The position numbers and the translations under genes are program-made. The notes below the pieces were generated by a model. The model did no database searches and had not been told where the DNA came from. It was given only the letters and a program-made list of their open reading frames with translations. 32,678 nt of DNA, from assembly GCA_022510705.1 (NCBI GenBank), contig JAFLSX010000027.1, positions 1 through 32,678 on the forward strand, written 5' to 3'. This document shows, piece by piece, positions 22,399 to 30,404 of the stretch (positions within the stretch are counted from its first letter, which is position 1; each line of letters opens with the position of its first letter). The stretch is from Lachnospiraceae bacterium (GTDB taxonomy: Bacteria; Bacillota; Clostridia; Lachnospirales; Lachnospiraceae).

Positions 22399-23349
22399 CT
22401 ATTCCACCGTAGTGATCAAATCCAGATTTCGTTCAAATACGGTTGTCAAGCTGGTGTTTTCCCTGTAAAGCAAATTCGTTTCTCCGTTTATTGAAATCTG
22501 AACCTTGTTGACACCCGATAATTCCACCAGGGAATTCACAATGGAATAAATGGTTACATCTGAAGATACATTATAAATCTGAGTTAAAAAGTTCTCATCC
22601 AAATCAACATAACAAATACCGTCCCTGACTGAGACGCTGACCACCTTTGTACTGGGATTGACGGTAGGATACACTACATCGGCCACTTCCGTTCCGGGCC
22701 CTGCCAACAGTTCATCCATCACCAGCCTTTCCATGGGAATGTTTGTATTGTAGGCAATCGTTCTGGTAGTAGCAATTAAAGCGGTCCCGTCTTCATTTGC
22801 AAAGTAAAGCCGCAGGCTCACCCTTTCATATGCATTAATTTCGTTTCCTGCATTATCAATAAATTGATCCGCAGTCATCAGTCCCACCACATTGCCCAGA
22901 TTGTCATAGAGCTGATTTTCCTCCACGGTGATCACTACATAGCTCACTCCGGCCGCCTGAGAAAGGGTTCGTACAAGGGCTGCCCTTACAAGCACTTCTG
23001 TTGTGGGGCTTAAATTATGATACTCCTCGCTCATATCTAAATACAATATGGCATCTTCCAGACGATAGGACAGCAGACGAAAGCCCATCTTCAGAGGCGG
23101 CTTATATTCCAACTTGGCAGGCAGGATTCCCATCTGTTCAATCAGCTCATCCAGTTCTGCCTCCTCTGTATCGGCCTGCATTTCATATTCATACATGCCC
23201 ACGCCGGTTTCGTTATTGTTTACATAATATATGTTTTTCACACGGTCCGCATTCACCTGCTTGCTGCCGCAGCCTGCACATAAAAGTGTGGCGGCAAGAA
23301 AGAGCACAACCATAGAAAACTGCGATCTCAATTTATTACAGCTTTTCAT
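22399..23349 (-). CDS. GerMN-domain lipoprotein
   Basis: 316 aa. Signal peptide 1-26 with CAGC before the likely lipidated C27 (Cys instead of Leu at -3, slightly atypical lipobox). Two GerMN-type repeats fill the mature protein: one about 60-190 (RLEDAILYLDMSEEYHNLSPTTE, ALVRTLSQAAGVSYV) and one about 195-310 (VSVRDGICYVDLDENFLTQ, SIVNSLVELSGVNKVQISING). GerMN domains occur in the spore germination protein GerM and in LpqB, which works with the MtrAB two-component system. Here it follows directly after a histidine kinase gene (17 bp), with a strong SD (GGGGAGG), so it likely cooperates with that kinase at the outer membrane face. Role inferred from position. Confidence 0.88.
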   Translation of the reverse strand: MKSCNKLRSQFSMVVLFLAATLLCAGCGSKQVNADRVKNIYYVNNNETGVGMYEYEMQADTEEAELDELIEQMGILPAKLEYKPPLKMGFRLLSYRLEDAILYLDMSEEYHNLSPTTEVLVRAALVRTLSQAAGVSYVVITVEENQLYDNLGNVVGLMTADQFIDNAGNEINAYERVSLRLYFANEDGTALIATTRTIAYNTNIPMERLVMDELLAGPGTEVADVVYPTVNPSTKVVSVSVRDGICYVDLDENFLTQIYNVSSDVTIYSIVNSLVELSGVNKVQISINGETNLLYRENTSLTTVFERNLDLITTVE

Positions 23350-23366
23350 ACTGCCTCCCCAACTGC

Positions 23367-24842
23367 CTACCCTGCAATATGACTCAGGGGGATTTTTACT
23401 ATAAAGGTACTGCCCTCACCTTCCAAACTTTGTACGGTAATGGAACCTCTGTGCATCAATATGGCACTTCTGGTAATAGCCAGTCCTAATCCCGTTCCAC
23501 CCACTTCCTTGGAATGGGATTTATCCACTCTGTAAAAGCGTTCGTAAATATGTTCCAGCGAATCCTCCGGAATCCCAATACCTGTATCGGATATCTCCAG
23601 AGAAAACATCTGATGATCCGCATTCAGCACTACCTCGACAGAACCATGTTCCTTGTTATACTTGATCGCATTCTCCACCAGATTGGAAATGATCAGGGTC
23701 ATTTTCACCTCATCCACCTCAGCCGTTACCGGCCGGATGCTTTCAAAAATGACTTCCACATCTTTCTTTCTGGCAATAGGGCGAAGTCTTTTTAAAACCA
23801 ACTCCGTCAACTCGTTAATGTTGACAGTACTGATATTTAGATCTGCCGCTTTCTTATCCATTTTCACCAGCGCCAGCAAATCCGTAATAATCTGATTTTC
23901 TCTGTCTATCTCAGCAGTAATATCCCCCATGAATTCCTGATACATTTCCACCGGAGCTTCCGGCTGTGCCAACAGGGAATCCGCAAGTACCTTCATGGAG
24001 GCTAAGGGCGTTTTTAATTCATGGGAGACATTGGCTACAAATTCCTGTCTGGAGTCATCCAATACTTTCATCCTGCCGAGCAACTGGTTAAAAGCATCCA
24101 CAATATGTACGGTTTCCATATAATCCGGTACGGAAATGCTTTTGTCACTGTAGCCTGCCTTTACGTCATTGATGGCCTGGGTAATTCTGGCAAAGGGTCG
24201 GGTCAGAATGTCAGAAAGTAAAATCGCAATACTGATAATAACCACGATCATCAGGGCCTCTAAAATCATAGCCCTCTGATTTAAACTGTCCATGGTAGCA
24301 ATGATACTGTCCGTGGAAATACTGGTCAGCATAACCCCCCGTACCACTGTTTCCTCTACCTCACCGTTATCCGTCATGATCTTTACTGTTTCCGTAATGG
24401 GGGTTGTCATCTCGATATAACCATGGACGCTGTCATAATTGGACAGAGTCTCTCCCCTAAAGGAACGAATTACTTCCTCGGAAATAATTGTTTTCCCCTG
24501 ACTGATATCATAGGTATCCTTAACCACTTTAAAATTGCCGCCGATAATGACCACCCGGCCGTCATAGAGATTGGAAAGCATGGCTAACTCTGCGCCGATG
24601 ACTTCTGAAGAATTGTCCTGCAGGTAATTGTAAGTAATCAGATGGTTGGCCAATATACGCAGCTGATTCTGTACGGTATTCGTCCGAAGCGCCACCGCAC
24701 GGTCCTCATAGCTTTGCATAATGCCGTATCGCATCAAGACGCTGGGCAAAATACCCACCACCATGATGATCACTAAAAGTCTTACCCGCAGGCTTGGAAA
24801 AAGCCTGAATTTATGAAAGACCTCTCTTAACTTTAACAGCAT
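23367..24842 (-). CDS. Sensor histidine kinase, WalK/MtrB-like architecture
   Basis: 491 aa. TM1 about 20-38; extracytoplasmic sensor about 39-190, probably PAS/Cache-like (VVIIGGNFKVVKDTYDIS); TM2 about 191-210; HAMP about 211-265; HisKA with H274 in NVSHELKTPLASMK. The ATPase domain has an N box (SNLVENAIKYN), a G1 box (DTGIGIP), FYRVDKSHSKEVGGTGLGL and a C-terminal IVKIPL. The organisation resembles WalK/PhoR-type kinases of wall homeostasis, though no cytoplasmic PAS domain is seen. It starts 3 bp after its regulator; its SD overlaps the regulator stop. Followed by the GerMN lipoprotein. Confidence 0.95.
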   Translation of the reverse strand: MLLKLREVFHKFRLFPSLRVRLLVIIMVVGILPSVLMRYGIMQSYEDRAVALRTNTVQNQLRILANHLITYNYLQDNSSEVIGAELAMLSNLYDGRVVIIGGNFKVVKDTYDISQGKTIISEEVIRSFRGETLSNYDSVHGYIEMTTPITETVKIMTDNGEVEETVVRGVMLTSISTDSIIATMDSLNQRAMILEALMIVVIISIAILLSDILTRPFARITQAINDVKAGYSDKSISVPDYMETVHIVDAFNQLLGRMKVLDDSRQEFVANVSHELKTPLASMKVLADSLLAQPEAPVEMYQEFMGDITAEIDRENQIITDLLALVKMDKKAADLNISTVNINELTELVLKRLRPIARKKDVEVIFESIRPVTAEVDEVKMTLIISNLVENAIKYNKEHGSVEVVLNADHQMFSLEISDTGIGIPEDSLEHIYERFYRVDKSHSKEVGGTGLGLAITRSAILMHRGSITVQSLEGEGSTFIVKIPLSHIAG

Positions 24843-24845
24843 ATT

Positions 24846-25541
24846 TTACTCCGCATTTAAAAAATAGTAACCCACACCCCATTTGGTATGAACGAACTGA
24901 GGCTCGCTGGGCGTGCTTTCGATTTTCTCACGCAGTCTTCTTATGTGCACATCCACAGTGCGCACGTCTCCGGGATAATCACTTCCCCACACGGTTTTTA
25001 ACAGATTCTCACGGCTGTATACTTTATTGGGATTACGCACTAACAGCTCCAACACTTCAAATTCCTTGGCGGTCAGACCGATTTCACGGCCTGCGATATA
25101 GACTCTCCTGCCTTCGCAGTCCAAACGCATGGAACCGCTCTCCAGTACGGAATCATCCTCCTGTGCGCCTTTCTTGGGCTCCATCCTGCGCATGATCGCT
25201 TTGATTCTGGCCTTTACTTCCAGAATATTAAAAGGCTTGGTAATATAGTCGTCGGCTCCGTATTCCAGACCGAGTATCTTATCCATATCGTCTCCTTTGG
25301 CGGTCAGCATAATGACCGGCACACTGGAAAATTCCCGAATCTGCTGGCATACTTCAAATCCGGAAAGCTTAGGCAGCATAATGTCCAGCAGTACGATATC
25401 ATATTGATTGTTTCTGGCATATTCCAGAGCTTCCTCTCCGTCATAGGCACAGTCCACTTCCATGCCATCCTGCTCTAAACTAAAGCGGATTCCCTTTACA
25501 ATCAATTTCTCATCGTCTACTACCAGCACTCTCTTTGCCAT
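24846..25541 (-). CDS. OmpR/PhoB-family response regulator, WalR/MtrA-like
   Basis: 231 aa. Receiver 1-118: VVDDE with D9/D10, phospho-acceptor D53 (LLDIMLPKLSGFEVC), LTAKGDD and ITKPFNILE. Winged helix about 132-231 with LTAKEFEVLELL, RTVDVHIRRLREKIE and WGVGYYF. The ATG at 25541 has GGGAG 8 nt upstream; an in-frame GTG two codons earlier is too close to the SD. It pairs with the kinase encoded immediately downstream. It stands 45 bp after comEA, so the competence gene and the two-component genes may share the comEA promoter. Confidence 0.95.
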   Translation of the reverse strand: MAKRVLVVDDEKLIVKGIRFSLEQDGMEVDCAYDGEEALEYARNNQYDIVLLDIMLPKLSGFEVCQQIREFSSVPVIMLTAKGDDMDKILGLEYGADDYITKPFNILEVKARIKAIMRRMEPKKGAQEDDSVLESGSMRLDCEGRRVYIAGREIGLTAKEFEVLELLVRNPNKVYSRENLLKTVWGSDYPGDVRTVDVHIRRLREKIESTPSEPQFVHTKWGVGYYFLNAE

Positions 25542-25586
25542 CTGCACATCTCCCTAAGCATTTCGCTTTCTATATAATTTATAAAG

Positions 25587-26165
25587 TCATTCTACGTAAA
25601 TTTTATCCTGTATTTTAGCATAGAGCCCTTCCTTAATACCGTCCACCTGCATGATCTCTTCCACACGGGAAAATCCCCCCTGCGCATTTCTGTATGCTAA
25701 AATAGCCTCTGCCCGGCTTTCTCCAATACCCGGAATCGTACACAGCTCTTCTTTCGAAGCGGTATTCAGATTCACTAATCCCGCTGCTTTTCTCTCCGCT
25801 TCCTGTTTGCGCTCTTCCTCTTCCGAAAGTGAGGGCACCGTAATCTGCATACCGTCTTCTACTTTTTTTGCGAGATTGATGCTCTCGGCTGCCGCTTCTT
25901 CCGTAAAACCGCCTGCTGCCAGTAACACATCCCAAATACGGCTCTCAACCGCCACTTCGTAGACGCCGGGAGAGACCACCTCCCCGCATATGTAGACAAA
26001 GACGTTTTGTCCGGTAGTAAGCTGCGGCTTTTCAGACAAAACCTCTTCCTCTGGTTGCTTTTCCAACAGACTCATGAGCGTATCCTCTTTCTGTTTTGCC
26101 CCGCAGGCGCTCAAAAACAAAAAGATCATGAACATAAACAGTCCGATTTTATATATTTTATTCAT
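25587..26165 (-). CDS. comEA: ComEA-like lipoprotein: SLBB plus helix-hairpin-helix
   Basis: 192 aa. Signal peptide with a good lipobox LSAC (18-21), so the mature protein should be lipid-anchored at C21. An acidic linker, then an SLBB domain about 53-112 (VFVYICGEVVSPGVYEV.. AAGGFTEEA.. SINLAKKVEDGMQITVPS), then tandem HhH motifs about 131-192 (VNLNTASKEELCTIPGIGES, IMQVDGIKEGLYAKI). ComEA binds incoming double-stranded DNA at the cell surface and hands it to the ComEC channel. Classical ComEA has an N-terminal membrane helix; a lipid anchor here is a variation. SD AAGGGAG; promoter at 26222-26250. comEC lies four genes downstream on the same strand. Confidence 0.9.
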   Translation of the reverse strand: MNKIYKIGLFMFMIFLFLSACGAKQKEDTLMSLLEKQPEEEVLSEKPQLTTGQNVFVYICGEVVSPGVYEVAVESRIWDVLLAAGGFTEEAAAESINLAKKVEDGMQITVPSLSEEEERKQEAERKAAGLVNLNTASKEELCTIPGIGESRAEAILAYRNAQGGFSRVEEIMQVDGIKEGLYAKIQDKIYVE

Positions 26166-26221
26166 ATGATATCTCCCTTCTACTGAAACGTAAAAGGGAA
26201 TGCCTCTATGCCGTTATCCTC

Positions 26222-26250
26222 ATTGTAAAATAATTACCTGCAATTTACAA
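26222..26250 (-). promoter_or_regulatory. Promoter of the comEA operon
   Basis: On the minus strand, TTGTAA (plus 26245-26250), a 17-bp spacer and TACAAT (plus 26222-26227), about 57 bp before the comEA start. Likely drives comEA, the two-component genes, the GerMN lipoprotein, comEC and holA, which are spaced by 3-45 bp. Confidence 0.7.
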
Positions 26251-26302
26251 GAAATTTTCTTCTTAAGTTTCCCTTAAATTTTTGATTCCGACCTTTCAAT
26301 CT

Positions 26303-26734
26303 CTATTTCCATTTGAATATGATAATTCCGACTATTGCCACTGCCATACCCAGTACTTTTCGCAGTTCTAAGGGCTGTTTTTCCACACCGAAAAGGCCTA
26401 AGAGTCCAATGCCGTATGCAACAATGAGCTGTGCGATCACAATCAGCATAACGGCTCTGGCAGGCCCCAACATATCCATACCCTTGATCACGGTATAGGT
26501 AATGCCCGCTCCGATCACGCCGCCAAGCAGCATGTATTTGGGTTCCACCTTAAGTAAAGAAGCAAAGGAACTTCTGTCCGTGCAAAGCCAGACTCCCATG
26601 CATACCAAAAAAGCTGTCAACTGTACAAAAGCATTGGCCACCCAAATACCGGAGGTTTTTGTAACCTGGGTATTAAAAACGCCCTGTATACTCATCAATG
26701 CACCCGAAAGTAACGCAATAAAAAATCCAATCAT
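26303..26734 (-). CDS. Small DMT-family transporter (YdcZ/DUF606 type)
   Basis: 143 aa, the normal size of this half-length family with about five membrane helices. It starts MIGFFIALLSGALMSIQGVFN with the family's GxxxxxQGxxN-like first helix and ends GMAVAIVGIIIFKWK. Such proteins probably work as dimers; a cation or small-molecule export role is assumed and the substrate is unknown. AGGAGG lies 5 nt before the ATG. The first codons form one arm of a 13-bp inverted repeat with the 3' flank of the solute-binding protein gene (26722-26787), so translation may be controlled by RNA folding. Last gene of the arg-associated cluster; no strong terminator follows. Confidence 0.85.
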   Translation of the reverse strand: MIGFFIALLSGALMSIQGVFNTQVTKTSGIWVANAFVQLTAFLVCMGVWLCTDRSSFASLLKVEPKYMLLGGVIGAGITYTVIKGMDMLGPARAVMLIVIAQLIVAYGIGLLGLFGVEKQPLELRKVLGMAVAIVGIIIFKWK

Positions 26735-26787
26735 ATAGACCTCCTGCTAAATTTTCTGCCTTTAGCTTGCCCACATGATTGGATTTT
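26722..26787 (-). promoter_or_regulatory. 13-bp inverted repeat enclosing an SD and covering a start codon
   Basis: AAAATCCAATCAT (plus 26722-26734) and ATGATTGGATTTT (26775-26787) are perfectly complementary with a 40-nt loop. On the minus-strand RNA the 3' arm is the DMT start codon and next three codons, ending in six U; the AGGAGG is in the loop. It could attenuate transcription like a terminator or hide the start codon. Confidence 0.5.
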
Positions 26788-26794
26788 ATGCTAT

Positions 26795-28183
26795 CTATTG
26801 TATCTGGGAAACAATTTGCTCCGACAATTCCAAGAGCAGGCTGTCGACATCACCGCCCTCCCATACTCTGGAAAAGAGAATTTCCAGCTGAATCCAGAAA
26901 TTACTGGTTTCAATCAGCTTGGGCAGGGACTGGGAGTTTTGATACTCCTGCATAAAGACCGCCAGATTCTCATTCTCCGGATTGGCCGCAAGATTTGCGG
27001 AAGCCTTTCCGGTCCTTTCATAGAGTCTCTCATAATAACTGCCAGTCAAAAAGGCCGCAAATTCATTAGCTAAGTCCTTGTGTGTGGAATAGCCGTTTAC
27101 CGCAACGCAGTTGGTAACAGAGAGAGAGCGGCCTCTTAGTTCTGCGCTGGGTCTGGGAATAAGGGCAATTCCATACTCATACTCAAAAGCCCCTTCCTCC
27201 TTTGCCGCTTCCAGCCGTTTTAAAACATCCGTGGTGGCCACGGTAAACACCAGCTTGCCGTCAATAAAATCCTGTACCACGGAATCATAGGTAACGGTAT
27301 CGGACTCGATAAAGAAAAACTGATTGAGCCGCTGGTAGACCTCCAGACACTGCTTGGTTTCGTCATTGTAGATGTCGATCAGGGTTTCATCGTCACCGCT
27401 TTCACCGCCCACGATCATATAATTCCCTACATAATAGTAATTATAAAAAATATCGGAAACATCCCAACGAAGCACGTCCACATTTTCCGGAGCGTCATAA
27501 TTATCGGCAAATGCCAGCACCTCGTCCATGGTGGAAGGAATTCCGGCAGCAATCTGCTCCGGTGTGATCTCCAGATTGATTTCTCCTACAATCTCTTCTC
27601 CTTCTTCTGCCTCCGGAAGGTCCTCGCCATCCTCTTCCTCCCCATCGCCCGCTTCCTGGGCCGCCAGCTGCTCTGCCGTCCAGGCCTCCAGATAGGTTTT
27701 ATTATAAAGAAAGGCACTGGTTTCATAGTAGAAAGGATACGCTATCAGCTTGTCCTTATAGGTTACTGCCGAAAGCGCCGTCTGGGGAAAATGTTCAGTG
27801 GTACATAGATTTCCCGTATCCGTTACCCGACTGGCCAATCCTGCCAGATATGCTTTCTCCAACGAATCATTACTGATAATGAACACATCCGGAATCTGTT
27901 CACTGTGCAGGGAGGCTTCATTGACGGCCTCCAAATAAGCGCTGTCTGAAATCAGCACGGGAATCACTCTCGCATCCCGCTCTTCGCCAAAGGCTACCGC
28001 CGCACTGTTAATATAATCACTTAAACTCGCGTCCGAATACCAGAAATAAATGGTTTCCTTGGTATCAAACAGTTCCTGAAACCCTTCGTCTCCTACTGTT
28101 ATGCCGCTTACACCTACGTACAACAGTCCTGCCATTACACACACTACCGCCAGTGTGGCCAGTAATCGCTTTTTTAATTCCAT
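26795..28183 (-). CDS. Extracellular solute-binding protein (family 1-like), membrane-anchored
   Basis: 462 aa. N-terminal helix about 6-26 without a lipobox cysteine, so either a cleaved signal or a permanent anchor. The body resembles ABC sugar-binding proteins: TIYFWYSDASLSDYINSAAVAFGE at the start, IPDVFIISNDSLEKAYLAGL (97-116), YPFYYETSAFLYNKTYLEAW (149-168), GIALIPRP and AVNGYSTHKDLANEFAAFLTG. Unusual is a strongly acidic low-complexity insert at about 178-200. No permease or ATPase gene lies nearby. It begins 19 bp after argD with AAAGGAG upstream, so it belongs to the arginine transcript. It may bind a ligand for transport by distant partners or serve sensing; unresolved. Confidence 0.8.
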   Translation of the reverse strand: MELKKRLLATLAVVCVMAGLLYVGVSGITVGDEGFQELFDTKETIYFWYSDASLSDYINSAAVAFGEERDARVIPVLISDSAYLEAVNEASLHSEQIPDVFIISNDSLEKAYLAGLASRVTDTGNLCTTEHFPQTALSAVTYKDKLIAYPFYYETSAFLYNKTYLEAWTAEQLAAQEAGDGEEEDGEDLPEAEEGEEIVGEINLEITPEQIAAGIPSTMDEVLAFADNYDAPENVDVLRWDVSDIFYNYYYVGNYMIVGGESGDDETLIDIYNDETKQCLEVYQRLNQFFFIESDTVTYDSVVQDFIDGKLVFTVATTDVLKRLEAAKEEGAFEYEYGIALIPRPSAELRGRSLSVTNCVAVNGYSTHKDLANEFAAFLTGSYYERLYERTGKASANLAANPENENLAVFMQEYQNSQSLPKLIETSNFWIQLEILFSRVWEGGDVDSLLLELSEQIVSQIQ

Positions 28184-28202
28184 GTATACACTCCTTTAAC
28201 GG

Positions 28203-29408
28203 CTATCCCGCAAGGCAGCCGTCCAAAATCTCGATCATCTTATCAATATCTTCTTCGGTAATAATTAACGGCGGAACAAAACGGATAATATTTGTGCCCG
28301 CGTTGATAAGCACCAAGCCCTGCTTTAGGGCGGCATTTATATAATCAGCCACGGGACGGTTAAATACCAGTCCCTGCAGAAGTCCCGCTCCTCGTCTTTC
28401 CGTAATAAAATCATATTTTGCTGCCAACTCATCCAGACGTTTCTCCAGATACGCCGACACTTCTCTTACATGTTCTATTATATGATTCTCCTCAAATAAA
28501 TCAAGCACTTTGCTGATCGCCGCACAGGCTAAGGGATTTCCGCCATAGGTAGTTCCATGGTCTCCGGCAGTCAGCGAATTGGCCGCCACCTTTTCCGTCA
28601 TGAGAAAGGCACCTACCGGCACACCGCAGCCCAGAGCCTTGGCTGTCGTCATAATATCCGGCTTGATACCGTATTTCTGCCATGCAAACATATGCCCGGT
28701 ACGCCCCATACCGCACTGTATTTCATCCAATATCAACAGGATATCCCTTTCATCACAGAGCGCGCGCAGCTTTCTTAAGAATTCCTCTTTTGCAGGGAAA
28801 ATACCGCCCTCCCCCTGTACGGTTTCAAAAATCACGGCGCAGGTTCTGTCGTTTACCAAGGCTTCCACACTTTCAAAATCATTGAGTTTGGCAAACCGGA
28901 TATTGCCGATTCCGGGTTCAAAGGCCTCCCTGTAATGGGGATTTCCCGTTACGGACAGTGCACCCATAGTTCTGCCGTGGAAAGAATGCTCCATGGCTAT
29001 GATCTCATGGTCCGTCCTGCCATCCTTCAAATAAGCGTATTTTCTGGCGGCCTTAATGGCACCCTCCACCGACTCTGCACCGGAATTGGTAAAGAATACC
29101 CTGTCCATACCGGAAACCTTCTTTAACTTTCCGGCTGCCTCTATGGCGGGCACATTGTAATAGTAGTTGGAAGTGTGAATGATCTTATCTATCTGCGCCT
29201 TCAGTGCAGCATTGTAGCCTTCATTTCCGTAACCTAAAGCAAACACTGCGATCCCTGCCACAAAATCCAGATACCGCTTCCCTTCCATATCATAAAGCCA
29301 GACGCCTTCTCCCCTGTCAAATACCACCTGATAGCGATTATAGGTATGAAGAAGATCCTGCTCCGCTTCTTCTATATATTCTTTCATGCTTTTCTCAACA
29401 GAATTCAT
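28203..29408 (-). CDS. argD: Acetylornithine aminotransferase
   Basis: 401 aa, class III aminotransferase converting N-acetylglutamate semialdehyde to N-acetylornithine with glutamate (EC 2.6.1.11). Seen: GVWLYDMEGKRYLDFVAGIAV at 35-55 in part, FFTNSGAES (105-113), the PLP-phosphate region HSFHGRT (141-147), LILDEIQCGMGRTG (225-238) and the Schiff-base lysine K257 in TTAKALGCGVP. Length and motifs are complete. AGGA lies 7 nt before the ATG. A modest GC hairpin (29428-29456) sits in the 68-bp gap after argB and could affect relative expression. The related succinylornithine or GABA transaminases are less likely given argJ and argB next door. Confidence 0.95.
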   Translation of the reverse strand: MNSVEKSMKEYIEEAEQDLLHTYNRYQVVFDRGEGVWLYDMEGKRYLDFVAGIAVFALGYGNEGYNAALKAQIDKIIHTSNYYYNVPAIEAAGKLKKVSGMDRVFFTNSGAESVEGAIKAARKYAYLKDGRTDHEIIAMEHSFHGRTMGALSVTGNPHYREAFEPGIGNIRFAKLNDFESVEALVNDRTCAVIFETVQGEGGIFPAKEEFLRKLRALCDERDILLILDEIQCGMGRTGHMFAWQKYGIKPDIMTTAKALGCGVPVGAFLMTEKVAANSLTAGDHGTTYGGNPLACAAISKVLDLFEENHIIEHVREVSAYLEKRLDELAAKYDFITERRGAGLLQGLVFNRPVADYINAALKQGLVLINAGTNIIRFVPPLIITEEDIDKMIEILDGCLAG

Positions 29409-29476
29409 GTAAATTTCCTGCCTTTCCGGGCCGCACGCAGATACAGTGCAAGCCCCTGCTTTTAATACTTCCCGTT

Positions 29477-30376
29477 TTATAGATCCATGGAGGCGGCATC
29501 CCCATCCTCAATAATAGCAGTTCCGATACCATGATTGGTGAAAATCTCTAACAACAGGCAATGGGGAATGCGCCCATCCAAAATATGTACTCGCTTTACA
29601 CCGTTGCGGATAGCGGAGGTACAGTTGTTTAACTTTGGCAGCATACCGCCGCCGATAAATCCCTCCTCAATCAGCTCTTCCGCCTGCGCCGCCGTCAAAC
29701 GGGAAATGAAACTGGATTTGTCGTTGATATCCTTATACAGCCCCTCGATGTCCGTCAGGAAAGCCAGCTTTTCTGCTCCTACTGCTTTGGCAATCGCACA
29801 GGCAGCATCGTCCGCATTGATATTATAGGTATCAAAATGCGCATCCAGTCCTATGGGCGCCACTATGGGCAGAAAATCCTTTTCTAACAGATCGTAGAGC
29901 ACCTTGGGATTTACTTCGGTCACCTCTCCCACATAGCCGATATCCTGACCGTCGGAATATTTTTTCTCCACCTGCAGCAGTCCGCCGTCCTTGCCGCTGA
30001 TGCCCACTGCTTTCACACCCAGCTCCTGCACCATGCTGACCAGATTCTTATTCACTCTGCCCAAAACCATTTCCGCTATTTCCATGGTTTCTGCATCCGT
30101 CACCCGCAAGCCGTTTACAAACTTTGCTTCCTTGCCGACTTTACCTACCCAGCGGCTGATATCCTTGCCACCGCCGTGCACGATAATGGGCTTGAATCCT
30201 ACCAGTTTAAGCAGGGTCACATCCTTGATGACATTGCGCTGCAGCTCCTCATTACTCATGGCGCTGCCGCCGTATTTTACAACGATGATCTTACGATTGA
30301 ATCGCTGTATATAAGGCAGGGCCTCAATGAGCACCTCCGCCTTTTGTAAAACCGTATCCATATCCTTATTCTGCAT
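29477..30376 (-). CDS. argB: Acetylglutamate kinase
   Basis: 299 aa. Phosphorylates N-acetylglutamate (EC 2.7.2.8), the usual control point of arginine synthesis. Amino-acid kinase fold: [11 protein letters not shown] (30-40), [13 protein letters not shown] (64-76), [18 protein letters not shown] and TDIEGLY. The N-terminal helix ([21 protein letters not shown]) is the type that permits hexamer formation and arginine inhibition in sensitive enzymes, so feedback by arginine is likely. The ATG at 30376 follows AGGAG/AGAGGA; the frame extends to 30424 into argJ without a better SD. 28 bp after argJ. Confidence 0.95.
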   Translation of the reverse strand: MQNKDMDTVLQKAEVLIEALPYIQRFNRKIIVVKYGGSAMSNEELQRNVIKDVTLLKLVGFKPIIVHGGGKDISRWVGKVGKEAKFVNGLRVTDAETMEIAEMVLGRVNKNLVSMVQELGVKAVGISGKDGGLLQVEKKYSDGQDIGYVGEVTEVNPKVLYDLLEKDFLPIVAPIGLDAHFDTYNINADDAACAIAKAVGAEKLAFLTDIEGLYKDINDKSSFISRLTAAQAEELIEEGFIGGGMLPKLNNCTSAIRNGVKRVHILDGRIPHCLLLEIFTNHGIGTAIIEDGDAASMDL

Positions 30377-30404
30377 TTCCTCTTCTCCTGTTATTCGTAT
30401 TTTT

